Positions 53,177 through 62,303 of a DNA stretch of 64,000 nucleotides are shown piece by piece. The notes beneath the pieces were generated by a model. That model was not told the origin of the DNA. It searched no databases and saw only the letters and a list, made by a program, of their open reading frames with translations. The stretch comes from Streptomyces lucensis JCM 4490 (GTDB lineage: Bacteria > Actinomycetota > Actinomycetes > Streptomycetales > Streptomycetaceae). The stretch is taken from NCBI RefSeq assembly GCF_014650035.1, contig NZ_BMUE01000017.1, positions 1 to 64,000 of the forward strand, written 5' to 3'. Both the position numbers and the translations under genes were made by a program. Position 1 is the first letter of the stretch, and each line of letters starts with the position of its first letter.

Positions 53177-53378
53177 CTCCCCATCTGTCATCGGAACCTG
53201 AGAGGTTCGCCATGATCCCCACGAGGAGTGGTCACGGCTTGCACCTTGGGTGGAGCCACTGACACAGCGGCCCGCTTTTCAGATGTGCCTCGCCCGCGCG
53301 GTAACGGTGCCTGAGAGATTCAAGGGAGGGACTTGCTCCTTCGGCGCCCCAGTGAGCTGGGGACTCTCCCGCGCGGAT
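53177..53378 (-). promoter_or_regulatory. Tandem glycine riboswitch
   Basis: Minus-strand RNA holds two aptamers. The first (about 53376-53297) shows GGGAGAGTCC, GCGCCGAAGGAGCAAG and AATCTCTCAGGCACC. The second (about 53293-53178) shows CGGGCGAGGCA, AGGTGCAAGCC, AACCTCTCAGGTTCC and GACAGATGGGGA. The short linker GTTACC lies between them. This is the classic cooperative glycine sensor. It lies in the 428-bp gap 53132-53559, about 45 bp before gcvT, and most likely turns the operon on with glycine. The rest of the gap (53379-53559) has no visible gene and carries promoters for both directions. Confidence 0.95.
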
Positions 53379-53559
53379 TCAAACGGCCGGTATGCAGTTG
53401 AACGGGCACATCATTGCACGCCGTACCCCCGCCCGTCAGGGCCCGCATCTGTAACCGGCCTGTGGCCGTACGCGCACGAACCGCCTACCCTTTCTCATTA
53501 CCTTCTCTTTACGTACAGCGGGCACAGGGACGACGGAGCCACAGGGGAGGACCATCACG

Positions 53560-54228
53560 GTGGACAGGACCACGGCCTACGCCGCCCACACCGGCATCGC
53601 GGTGCCGGAGCAGCACGCCGCTCAGGCCCGTGGACGCCGCGGGGACCGTCCCGCCCCGGTCGTCCGCGATCTGCGCGAGCGCGCCGGCCGCACCCCCCGC
53701 GAGCTGGACTTCGACCCGCGCGACGTCGTGGCGGTCACCGGTCTGCCCGGCAGCGGCAAGTCCACGCTGATGCGGCGCGTGGTCCGCGGGCGCCGCGTCG
53801 ACTCGCAGGACACGCGCGACCGCTGGGACGCCCGGGTACCGGCCCGCGTGCCCTACGCGCTCTACCGCCCCCTGGTCCGCCTCGCCCACTACGCCGCACT
53901 GCGCCGCGCGCTGCGCACCGCGGAGGGCGTCGTCGTGCACGACTGCGGCAGCCAGCCGTGGGTGCGGGCCTGGCTGGCCCGCGAGGCCCGGCGCCGCGGC
54001 GGCACCCTGCGGCTGCTGCTGCTCGACGTCTCGCCGGAGACCGCCCGCGACGGCCAGCGCGAACGCGGCCGTGGCGTCTCCCGCTACGCCTTCCGCCGCC
54101 ACCGGCGTACGACCGCCCGCCTGCTCGGCGAGGTCGAGCGGGGTGAGCTGCCCGCCGGCTGCGGCTCGGCGGTCCTGCTCGACCGGGCCGCGGCGGACAC
54201 CCTGAACCGCGTCGGCTTCACCGGCTGA
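53560..54228 (+). CDS. P-loop AAA/kinase-like ATP-binding protein
   Basis: 222 aa. A Walker A motif VTGLPGSGKSTLMRRV lies near residue 67. A later VVVHDCGSQPWVRAWLA and LLLLDVSPETARDGQRERG resemble Walker B and lid segments of zeta-type or nucleotide/sugar kinases. No signal or membrane segment. It may phosphorylate a small molecule, but the acceptor cannot be told. GTG 53560 follows AGGGGAGG at a proper distance. It is transcribed divergently from gcvT and is followed by two SseB genes on the same strand. A link to serine/glycine metabolism is not shown. Confidence 0.8.
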   Translation: MDRTTAYAAHTGIAVPEQHAAQARGRRGDRPAPVVRDLRERAGRTPRELDFDPRDVVAVTGLPGSGKSTLMRRVVRGRRVDSQDTRDRWDARVPARVPYALYRPLVRLAHYAALRRALRTAEGVVVHDCGSQPWVRAWLAREARRRGGTLRLLLLDVSPETARDGQRERGRGVSRYAFRRHRRTTARLLGEVERGELPAGCGSAVLLDRAAADTLNRVGFTG

Positions 54229-54308
54229 CCATGTCACCCGGGTGCGCCGTCCCCGCCACCCGCTAGCCTTCATCCTCACAGCAGTGGTTACCAGCAGGCG
54301 GTAGGCAG

Positions 54309-55100
54309 ATGGACATCCCGGCGGACATTCCCGCGGACCTCCCGGCACAGGCGCACCCCCACCCGCACGGCGGCTGGCCCGGCAACGAGCTGGAGGAGGT
54401 GCTCTCGGCCTCCCTCGGCGTGCCCTCCGCGGGCGGCCGGATCGTCGAGGTCCTCGCCCGCAGCTTCCTGTGGATACCGCTGCCCAACGGCGGCGGCCCG
54501 AACAGCGGCCCGCTGGACCTCCCGGCGATGGACATCGACGGCCAGGCCTACGTGCCGGTGTTCAGCTCCGAGGAGCAGCTGCGCCAGGCGACCGGTTCGC
54601 ACATGTCGTACACCATCGCCCCCGCCGTGGAGTTCGCCCAGGGGCTGCCCCCGCAGGCGGGCATGGCCGTCAACCCCGGTGGCGTGGTCGGCATCCCGCT
54701 GCCGCCGGAGGCGGTGGCCGAGCTGTGCCGCGCGGGCCGCACCCCGCTCGACGGCCCCGGCACCGGCGGACGCGTGCGTCTCTTCGAGCCGGACTGGCAG
54801 GAGGACCCGGTGGACTTCCTCTCCGCCGCCTCCGCCGAGTTCGCCGGGACCGGCGTCGTCGTCACCGCCCGCCGCTGCCTGGCCGCCATCGAGACGGCGG
54901 ACCCGGTGATGTTCGTGGGCGTGGAACTCTCCCAGTGGGAGGGCGACCTGCGCGCCCTGCCCCTGGAGGCGCTGGGCCGCGCCCTCGGCCGGGTCCCGGT
55001 GCGGTGGCCGGTCAACCTGGTCCTCATGGACGTGGCCCAGGACCCGGTCTCCGACTGGCTCAAGAACAACGTCCGCCCCTTCTACCAGCACGGTCACTAG
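54309..55100 (+). CDS. SseB family protein, copy 1
   Basis: 263 aa. The N-terminal SseB domain has ELEEVLSASLGVPSAGGRIV, SFLWIPLPNGG, YVPVFSSEEQLRQATG and GLPPQAGMAVNPGGVVGIPL. A C-terminal SseB module follows (VELSQWEGDLRALPLEALGR, FYQHGH). E. coli SseB was named for enhanced serine sensitivity, so the location next to the glycine/serine block is suggestive but not proof. The N-terminus repeats Asp-Ile-Pro-Ala. Cytosolic; biochemical role unknown. A paralogue follows 179 bp downstream. Confidence 0.9.
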   Translation: MDIPADIPADLPAQAHPHPHGGWPGNELEEVLSASLGVPSAGGRIVEVLARSFLWIPLPNGGGPNSGPLDLPAMDIDGQAYVPVFSSEEQLRQATGSHMSYTIAPAVEFAQGLPPQAGMAVNPGGVVGIPLPPEAVAELCRAGRTPLDGPGTGGRVRLFEPDWQEDPVDFLSAASAEFAGTGVVVTARRCLAAIETADPVMFVGVELSQWEGDLRALPLEALGRALGRVPVRWPVNLVLMDVAQDPVSDWLKNNVRPFYQHGH

Positions 55101-55152
55101 AGAACCGACGCACACGGTCACCCGGAAGCCGACGCGAGGACAGCCGGCCCAG

Positions 55153-55173
55153 GGGGCGCGGGGAACTGCGCGA
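55153..55173 (+). repeat. Dispersed Streptomyces intergenic repeat
   Basis: GGGGCGCGGGGAACTGCGCG within the 178-bp gap between two SseB genes. From memory, this short sequence occurs many times between genes in Streptomyces chromosomes. Copies elsewhere were not counted. No promoter could be assigned in the gap. Confidence 0.5.
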
Positions 55174-55278
55174 GAACCCGCCCGCGGCCGCACCCGCGCA
55201 CGAACATGAGGCCTCGAGCCGGTGGACGCTTAAGCTGTCCTCAAACGAGGGGAACTCCCAGAAGGGCCGGTACCACAG

Positions 55279-56079
55279 GTGAGCGCGAGCCACAGCGGCA
55301 GCGTCGAGCACATGCTGCGCCAGGTCACCCCCGGCCGCTACGACGCCTACGAGGCCCTGCTGCGCGCCCTGGCCACCCCCTCCTCCGGCCAGATCTGGAT
55401 GCTGCTGTGGCGCGGCCAGGCCGGCTCCCCGGACGCCCAGTACGGGGACATGGAGGTGGACGGCTGCCACTACGCCCCCTGTGTGACCTCCGCGCAGGAG
55501 CTGTCGGCCAGCGGCTGGAACCGTTCCTACGAGGTCGTCGACGGACTGGACGTCGCCCGCACCCTCTACCCCGACCACTACGGCCTCTGGCTGAACCCGC
55601 ACGCCCCCGGCGGCGGCGTCGGCATCCCCTGGCTGGACCTGCGCCGCATCGCCACCGGCCTGGACCGCCAGCCCGCCGGACCGCTGCGCCTGAGCGAACC
55701 CGGCATCGAGATCCCGCAGTTCTACGCCCTGCTCGCGCAGAACGCCCACCGCACCCCGGCCCTGCGCTCCCTGCGCCGCGCCTGGGTGCAGCCGGCGCTC
55801 GGGGAGCCGTACCTCGCCATCGGCCTGGACGTGTACGACACCTCACCCGCCGCGGTCGACTCGGTGCGCGCGATGATGCAGCAGTCCGTCGGAGCGGTAC
55901 CGGAGGGGCTGCCGGTGTCGACGGTCGCGATGAGCGACGACTACGACCCGGTGGTGATGTGGCTGCGGGCCAACGCCCGCCCGTTCTACGACCGCGACGC
56001 GCACGCGGCCCCGCCGCAGCCCCAGCCGCAGGCGCCGGCGGCCGGATACGGCTACCCGCCCGTGCCGGGCGGCTACTGA
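55279..56079 (+). CDS. SseB family protein, copy 2
   Basis: 266 aa, same family as the preceding gene: VEHMLRQVTPGRYDAYEALL, SGQIWMLLWRGQAGSPDAQY, YAPCVTSAQELSASGWNRSY, HAPGGGVGIPWLDLRRIATG. The C-terminal module VRAMMQQSVGAVPEGLPVST and NARPFYDRDAH parallels the end of copy 1. It ends in a Pro/Gln-rich tail (PPQPQPQAPAAGYGYPP). The GTG at 55279 has an ACAG-poor ribosome site, so the exact start is a little uncertain. Role unknown. It may be cotranscribed with copy 1. A G/C hairpin follows at 56128-56155. Confidence 0.9.
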   Translation: MSASHSGSVEHMLRQVTPGRYDAYEALLRALATPSSGQIWMLLWRGQAGSPDAQYGDMEVDGCHYAPCVTSAQELSASGWNRSYEVVDGLDVARTLYPDHYGLWLNPHAPGGGVGIPWLDLRRIATGLDRQPAGPLRLSEPGIEIPQFYALLAQNAHRTPALRSLRRAWVQPALGEPYLAIGLDVYDTSPAAVDSVRAMMQQSVGAVPEGLPVSTVAMSDDYDPVVMWLRANARPFYDRDAHAAPPQPQPQAPAAGYGYPPVPGGY

Positions 56080-56127
56080 GCCACCGGCCGTCCCGCACCG
56101 GCCGCCCCATGCGGACGGGACGCCGGT

Positions 56128-56155
56128 CGGGGCCCCGCACCGGTTCGGGGCCCCG
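56128..56155. terminator. Hairpin between convergent genes
   Basis: Two copies of the palindrome CGGGGCCCCG (56128-56137 and 56146-56155) separated by 8 nt can pair with each other. They lie between the SseB copy 2 gene and the minus-strand secreted protein gene that ends at 56173, so they can serve both directions. Confidence 0.65.
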
Positions 56156-56172
56156 TTCTCAGGCGTGCTCTG

Positions 56173-56718
56173 TCACGCGTTCTCGCGCAGCCACACGTTG
56201 TTGGAGTTGCCCTTCATGGGGGTGACCATCGTGTGCTTCCACTTCACCTTCGTCTTGGAGCACTTGGCGACGTCCCAGATGTACTTGGTGATCGTCTGCT
56301 TCTTGGCGAGGTGCCACATGCGGATGCGCTGCGTCTTGCCCCGGTCGATGTAGAGGACGTACTCCCACTCCTCCGTGTGGGACCACTTCTTGGTGAGCTT
56401 CACGCCGGCCTTGACCTCGGCCTTGGCGATCCACTTGCCGACCTCCGCTCTGGCCTCGGCGGAGCCCTGCACGGTGGTGGCGGCCGACTTGGTGTCGTGG
56501 TACCGGGCCTGGCCGGGGCCCTGGACCGCCGCGCTGGCCAGGCCGGTCTTGATCTTGGACTTCTTGGCCGCGCCGGCCACGTACTTCGGCTTGAGGTCGT
56601 CCCCCTCGGGCTGGCAGCCGGCCGAGGCGGTGCCCGCCGAGATCGCGACGATGGTCAGCGAGCCGGCCAGCGTGGCGAGCGCCGCGCCGCTCGCGGTGAG
56701 CTTCCTGCGTGCAGCCAT
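56173..56718 (-). CDS. Secreted protein of unknown function
   Basis: A 181-aa protein with a Sec signal peptide (RRKLTASGAALATLAGSLTI, cleavage near ASA-G). The mature part is very basic (many Lys: KPKYVAGAAKKSKIKTGLAS, EVKAGVKLTKKWSHTEEWEY) and contains only two cysteines. No family was recognised. EYVLYIDRGKTQRIRMWHLA suggests a beta-rich fold. ATG 56718 has GGGGAA upstream. It is transcribed divergently from the peptide importer operon with about 500 bp between. Function not assigned. Confidence 0.8.
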   Translation of the reverse strand: MAARRKLTASGAALATLAGSLTIVAISAGTASAGCQPEGDDLKPKYVAGAAKKSKIKTGLASAAVQGPGQARYHDTKSAATTVQGSAEARAEVGKWIAKAEVKAGVKLTKKWSHTEEWEYVLYIDRGKTQRIRMWHLAKKQTITKYIWDVAKCSKTKVKWKHTMVTPMKGNSNNVWLRENA

Positions 56719-57224
56719 GGTTTCCCCGTTCGAATGTGCCCGAGCAACCGCACATGATGTGAAGAAGTCTTGGGCGTCCGGTGTCGGACACCGGGAACGT
56801 AGTGCTTCAACATCCTGTGCTGCCACGGGAATTGACCGGCCGGATCTCCGTAACCTCAAGTGAGGCTCAAGTGTCGGCGTTGGCTGTAGCAAATATCTTT
56901 CAATCGCCTGCGGATTGCCCCGGGTTGTCGGGCGGACAGTTGCCGATCGGCACCGCAAAGCGGTCATGCCCCCCGTATGCAGTGACCTGCGTCACATCGC
57001 GGACCGGTCGGCGTACGACGGGCGCCACTCCGTGTCCGTATAACGGAAAACCCCAGCCTGGATCACGGTTGCGCATCCATTCATCGTCAAGTCTGGCGAC
57101 TGGTCACGAAGGCGTTGAAGACTCCCCCTCCAAGGGGTTCGCCCCTTTGTACGAGGACTGATTGAGACCGCTACCAGCGGCAAGTGTGGGCCGGCCACCG
57201 CCGGTTGAGAGGGGTCCCTGCCAG
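56719..57224. promoter_or_regulatory. Regulatory region between secreted protein gene and peptide importer
   Basis: A 506-bp gap without a gene. It holds GTGACCTGCGTCAC at 56982-56995, a perfect 5-bp inverted repeat that fits a published Streptomyces Crp-type site pattern (GTG-N6-GNCAC, from memory). TCCGTATAACGGA lies at 57035-57047 (arms TCCGT/ACGGA). Two direct CTCAAGTG repeats occur at 56855-56862 and 56866-56873. Their positions suit control of the importer starting at 57225. None is verified. Confidence 0.5.
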
Positions 57225-58220
57225 ATGACGGCGCCATTGCACGACACGACCGCGGACGCGGCCCCGACCGCACCGCCGGAGACGGGTGGCGGCAGGAAGA
57301 TCGAGGGCCGGTCTCTCAAGCAGATCGCCTGGCACCGTCTCAAGCAGGACAAGGTGGCGCTCGCGGGCGGAGTCACCGTGCTCCTCCTGGTGCTGGTCGC
57401 GGTATTCGCCCCGCTCATCGTGTCGCTGCTGGGCCACCCGCCGAACGACTTCCACCAGGAGAAGCTCGACCCGCTGACCAACCTCCCGCAGGGTTCCTGG
57501 GGCGGGGTGAGCGGTGACTACCTGTTCGGCGTCGAACCCAACAAGGGGCGTGACGTCTTCAGCCGGATCGTCTACGGCGCCCGGATCTCCCTGCTGGTGG
57601 CCTTCCTCGCGGCCGTGGTCGCCGTCGTCCTCGGCACCCTGTTCGGCATCATGGCGGGCTACTTCGGCGGCTGGGTCGACTCCCTGATCAGCCGTGTGAT
57701 GGACGTGCTGCTGTCCTTCCCGCAGCTGCTGTTCATCATCTCCCTCGTCTCCGTCCTGCCCGACGACCTCCTGGGCCTGACCGGCACGGGCGTGCGCGTC
57801 GCCGTCCTCGTCCTCGTCATCGGCTTCTTCGGCTGGCCCTACGTCGGCCGCATCGTCCGCGGACAGACCCTGAGCCTCAGGGAGCGCGAGTACGTGGAAG
57901 CGGCCCGCAGCCTGGGCGGCGGCAGCCGGTACATCCTGTTCAAGGAGCTGCTGCCCAACCTGGTCGCGCCGATCCTGGTCTACGCCACCCTCATGATCCC
58001 GACCAACATCCTGACGGAGGCGGCCCTCAGCTTCCTCGGCGCCGGTGTACGCCCCCCGACCGCGTCCTGGGGCGGCATGCTGCGCGACGCACTCCAGACC
58101 TACGAGCACGACCCGATGTTCATGGTCTTCCCGGGCGCCACCATCTTCATCACCGTCCTGGCCTTCAACCTCTTCGGAGACGGTCTGCGCGACGCGCTGG
58201 ACCCCAAGGGCACCCGCTGA
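57225..58220 (+). CDS. Oligopeptide/dipeptide ABC transporter permease (OppC/DppC type)
   Basis: 331 aa with about six membrane helices. The OppC-type N-terminal region (LKQIAWHRLKQDKVALAGGV) and the EAA-type loop (YVEAARSLGGGSRYILFKEL with the conserved G) are typical, followed by LLPNLVAPILVYATLMIP. ATG 57225 (MTAPLHD) is chosen within an open frame starting upstream; it has GAGAGGGG about 10-14 nt before. It forms the channel of a peptide importer with the OppB-type permease encoded downstream. First gene of the five-gene operon. The order C-A-B-D-F is not the usual A-B-C-D-F. Confidence 0.95.
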   Translation: MTAPLHDTTADAAPTAPPETGGGRKIEGRSLKQIAWHRLKQDKVALAGGVTVLLLVLVAVFAPLIVSLLGHPPNDFHQEKLDPLTNLPQGSWGGVSGDYLFGVEPNKGRDVFSRIVYGARISLLVAFLAAVVAVVLGTLFGIMAGYFGGWVDSLISRVMDVLLSFPQLLFIISLVSVLPDDLLGLTGTGVRVAVLVLVIGFFGWPYVGRIVRGQTLSLREREYVEAARSLGGGSRYILFKELLPNLVAPILVYATLMIPTNILTEAALSFLGAGVRPPTASWGGMLRDALQTYEHDPMFMVFPGATIFITVLAFNLFGDGLRDALDPKGTR

Positions 58221-58314
58221 CTATCGACTTGCCCCCTGCCGCACTGTCAGGTGGCTCTTCCTCATGGTTCTTCGGCTAAGGCCCGGGACCGCGAATCTCG
58301 GAGGTTACGAGAAA

Positions 58315-60084
58315 ATGCCCACAGGTTTCCCGAAGCGGCGGCTCGCTGCTGGTGCGGCCCTCGTTGTCGCGGCGCTGGTGAGCACCACTGCGTGCGGCGG
58401 CGGTGACGACGACAACGACGGCAAGGACAAGGGCGCCGGTTACAACGCGGCCCTGAACAAGGTCGTCAACGCGTCCGCCAAGAAGGGCGGCACGCTGCGG
58501 TTCGTCGGCAAGCAGGACTTCGACTCCCTCGACCCGCAGCGCACGTACTACGGCATGACCTGGGACTTCATGCGGTTCTTCACCCGCACCCTGGTCACCT
58601 ACGACACCAAGCCGGGCGCGGCGTCCAACAAGCTGGTCGGCGACCTCGCCACCGGCCCCGCGCAGGTCTCGGCCGACGGCAAGACCTACACGTACAAGCT
58701 GCGTGACGGCCTCACCTGGGAGGACGGCTCCAAGCTGACCTCCAAGGACATCAAGTACGGCATCGAGCGCATCTGGGCGACCGATGTGATCACCGGTGGC
58801 CCGGCGTACATCAAGCAGACCCTCGACCCCAAGGGCGAGTACAAGGGCCCGTACAAGGACAAGTCGAAGGACAAGCTGGGCCTGAAGGCGATCCAGACGC
58901 CCGACGACCAGACCATCGTCTTCAAGCTGCCCAAGCCCAACGGCGACTTCGAGCAGTTCCTCGCCATGCCCACCGGCGCGCCGGTGAAGGCCGACAAGGA
59001 CACGGGCGCCAAGTACACCCAGCACCCGTTCTCGTCCGGCCCGTACAAGGTCAAGTCGTACAACGCCGGCAAGAGCCTCGCGCTGGTCCGCAACACCGCC
59101 TGGAAGAAGGCTTCCGACCCGATCCGTCCCGCCCTGCCGGACCAGATCACGGTCACGATCTCCGCCAACCTGGAGGAGAACGACAAGAAGCTGATGGAGG
59201 GCGACTACGACGTCGACGTCAACGGCACCGGCATGACCCAGTCGGGCCGTATCACCGCCGTCCAGGACCACCGGGCCGACGTCGACAACATCCAGACCTC
59301 CTTCGTCCGCTACGTGGCCCTGGTCCACGCGGCGAAGCCGCTGGACAACGTCCACTGCCGCAAGGCGGTCTTCTACGCCACGGACTTCGCCGGCCTGCAG
59401 CAGACCCGCGGTGGCGCGATCGCCGGCGGCGACATCGCCAACTCGGTCTTCCCGAAGTCGATCCCGGGCTACAGCGACTACGACCCGTACGGCATCCTCG
59501 CCCGCAAGGGCAAGGCGGACATCGCCAAGGCCAAGGACGAGCTGAAGCAGTGCGGCAAGCCGGGCGGCTTCTCCACCAAGATCACCGCTCGTACCAACAA
59601 CCCGTCCGAGGTCGACACCGCCGAGGCCCTGCAGGCGCAGCTCGCCAAGGCCGGCATCAAGATCGAGGTCGACTCGATCGACGGCGCCCAGTCCTCCAGC
59701 ATCACCGGCTCGCCGAAGGTCGTGAAGGAGCGCGGCTACGGCATGACGATGAGCGGCTGGGGCCCGGACTTCCCGACCGGCCAGGGCTACGCCCAGCCGC
59801 TGTTCGACAGCCGCTTCATCTTCGACAACGGCAACTACAACGAGTCGCAGATCAAGGACAAGAAGATCGACGGGATCTTCGACGACGCGATCGCGACCAC
59901 CGACAAGGCCAAGGCCAAGTCGCTGTACGAGCAGATGAACAAGCAGCTGATCGACAACGCCGACTGGATGCCGTTCATCTACGAGAAGAACATCTCGTGG
60001 CGTGGTCCGCGTCTGACGAACGTCTACTCGTCCGCCGCCTACAACGGTCGCTACGACTACGTGTCCCTCGGCGTCGCCAAGTAG
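58315..60084 (+). CDS. Oligopeptide ABC transporter substrate-binding lipoprotein
   Basis: 589 aa. Signal peptide (KRRLAAGAALVVAALVSTT) with lipobox VSTTAC. The family-5 solute-binding fold is shown by GTLRFVGKQDFDSLDPQRTY, LATGPAQVSADGKTYTYKLR and DGLTWEDGSKLTSKDIKYG, and near the C-terminus DWMPFIYEKNISWRGP. It captures peptides at the cell surface and hands them to the permeases. ATG 58315 has GGAGG upstream. The 94-bp gap before it is free of hairpins, so it is in the operon. Lys-rich stretches may reflect the solvent-exposed surface. Substrate not resolved. Confidence 0.95.
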   Translation: MPTGFPKRRLAAGAALVVAALVSTTACGGGDDDNDGKDKGAGYNAALNKVVNASAKKGGTLRFVGKQDFDSLDPQRTYYGMTWDFMRFFTRTLVTYDTKPGAASNKLVGDLATGPAQVSADGKTYTYKLRDGLTWEDGSKLTSKDIKYGIERIWATDVITGGPAYIKQTLDPKGEYKGPYKDKSKDKLGLKAIQTPDDQTIVFKLPKPNGDFEQFLAMPTGAPVKADKDTGAKYTQHPFSSGPYKVKSYNAGKSLALVRNTAWKKASDPIRPALPDQITVTISANLEENDKKLMEGDYDVDVNGTGMTQSGRITAVQDHRADVDNIQTSFVRYVALVHAAKPLDNVHCRKAVFYATDFAGLQQTRGGAIAGGDIANSVFPKSIPGYSDYDPYGILARKGKADIAKAKDELKQCGKPGGFSTKITARTNNPSEVDTAEALQAQLAKAGIKIEVDSIDGAQSSSITGSPKVVKERGYGMTMSGWGPDFPTGQGYAQPLFDSRFIFDNGNYNESQIKDKKIDGIFDDAIATTDKAKAKSLYEQMNKQLIDNADWMPFIYEKNISWRGPRLTNVYSSAAYNGRYDYVSLGVAK

Positions 60085-60147
60085 TCGCCGTACACCCGTA
60101 GTGATCGACCCCTTGCCGCCGAAACCCGCCAGTCCGAAGGGCAGGTG

Positions 60148-61208
<1,061 letters not shown>

Positions 61209-61212
<4 letters not shown>

Positions 61213-62303
61213 CCGAACTGCACAAGACGGGTGCGGCCGTCGGCGAACCCGTCGCCACCGCGACCCCCACCGCCTTCCTCGAGGTCCGCGACCTCAAGGT
61301 GCACTTCCCGACCGACGACGGCCTGGTCAAGTCGGTCGACGGGCTCAGCTTCCAGCTGGAGAAGGGCAAGACCCTCGGCATCGTGGGCGAGTCCGGCTCC
61401 GGCAAGTCGGTCACCTCGCTCGGCATCATGGGCCTGCACACCGCCGGCCAGTACGGCAAGCGCAAGGCGCAGATCTCCGGCGAGATCTGGCTGGACGGCA
61501 GGGAACTGCTCTCAGCCGACCCGCGCGAGGTGCGCAGGCTGCGCGGCCGCGAGATGGCCATGATCTTCCAGGACCCGCTGTCCGCGCTGCACCCGTACTA
61601 CACGATCGGCACCCAGATCGTGGAGGCGTACCGGATCCACCACGACGTCGACAAGAAGACCGCCCGCAGGCGGGCGATCGAGATGCTCGACCGGGTCGGC
61701 ATCCCGCAGCCGGACAAGCGGGTGGACAACTACCCGCACGAGTTCTCCGGCGGCATGCGCCAGCGCGCCATGATCGCCATGTCGCTCGTGAACAACCCCG
61801 AGCTGCTCATCGCCGACGAGCCGACGACCGCCCTCGACGTGACCGTCCAGGCGCAGATCCTCGACCTCATCCGCGACCTGCAGAAGGAGTTCGGCTCCGC
61901 GGTCATCGTGATCACCCACGACCTGGGCGTCGTCGCCGAGCTGGCCGACGACATCCTGGTGATGTACGGCGGCCGCTGCGTCGAGCGGGGCCCGGCGGAG
62001 AAGGTGTTCTACGAGCCCCGCCACCCCTACACCTGGGGTCTGCTCGGCTCGATGCCGCGCCTGGACCGCGAGCAGCAGGACCGGCTGATCCCGGTCAAGG
62101 GCTCCCCGCCCTCGCTGATCAACGTCCCGTCCGGCTGTGCGTTCAACCCGCGCTGCCCGTACGCCGACGTCCCCAAGGACAACGTCACCCGCACGGTCCG
62201 CCCGGAGCTGACCGAGGTCGGCGGCCGGCACTGGGCCGCCTGCCACATGACGCAGGAGCAGCGGGAGCGGATCTGGACCGAAGAGATTGCGCCGAAGCTG
62301 TGA
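61209..62303 (+). CDS. Oligopeptide ABC transporter ATP-binding protein (OppD type)
   Basis: 364 aa. Walker A GESGSGKSVTSLGIM, signature EFSGGMRQRAMIAMSL, Walker B LLIADEPTTALDVTVQ and the histidine VIVITHDLGVVAELADD. The C-terminal region has the oligopeptide ATPase cysteine motif CAFNPRCPYADVP, characteristic of OppD/DppD. It powers peptide import at the inner face of the membrane. ATGA overlaps the permease upstream, and GTGA overlaps the OppF-type gene downstream. Length normal. Confidence 0.96.
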
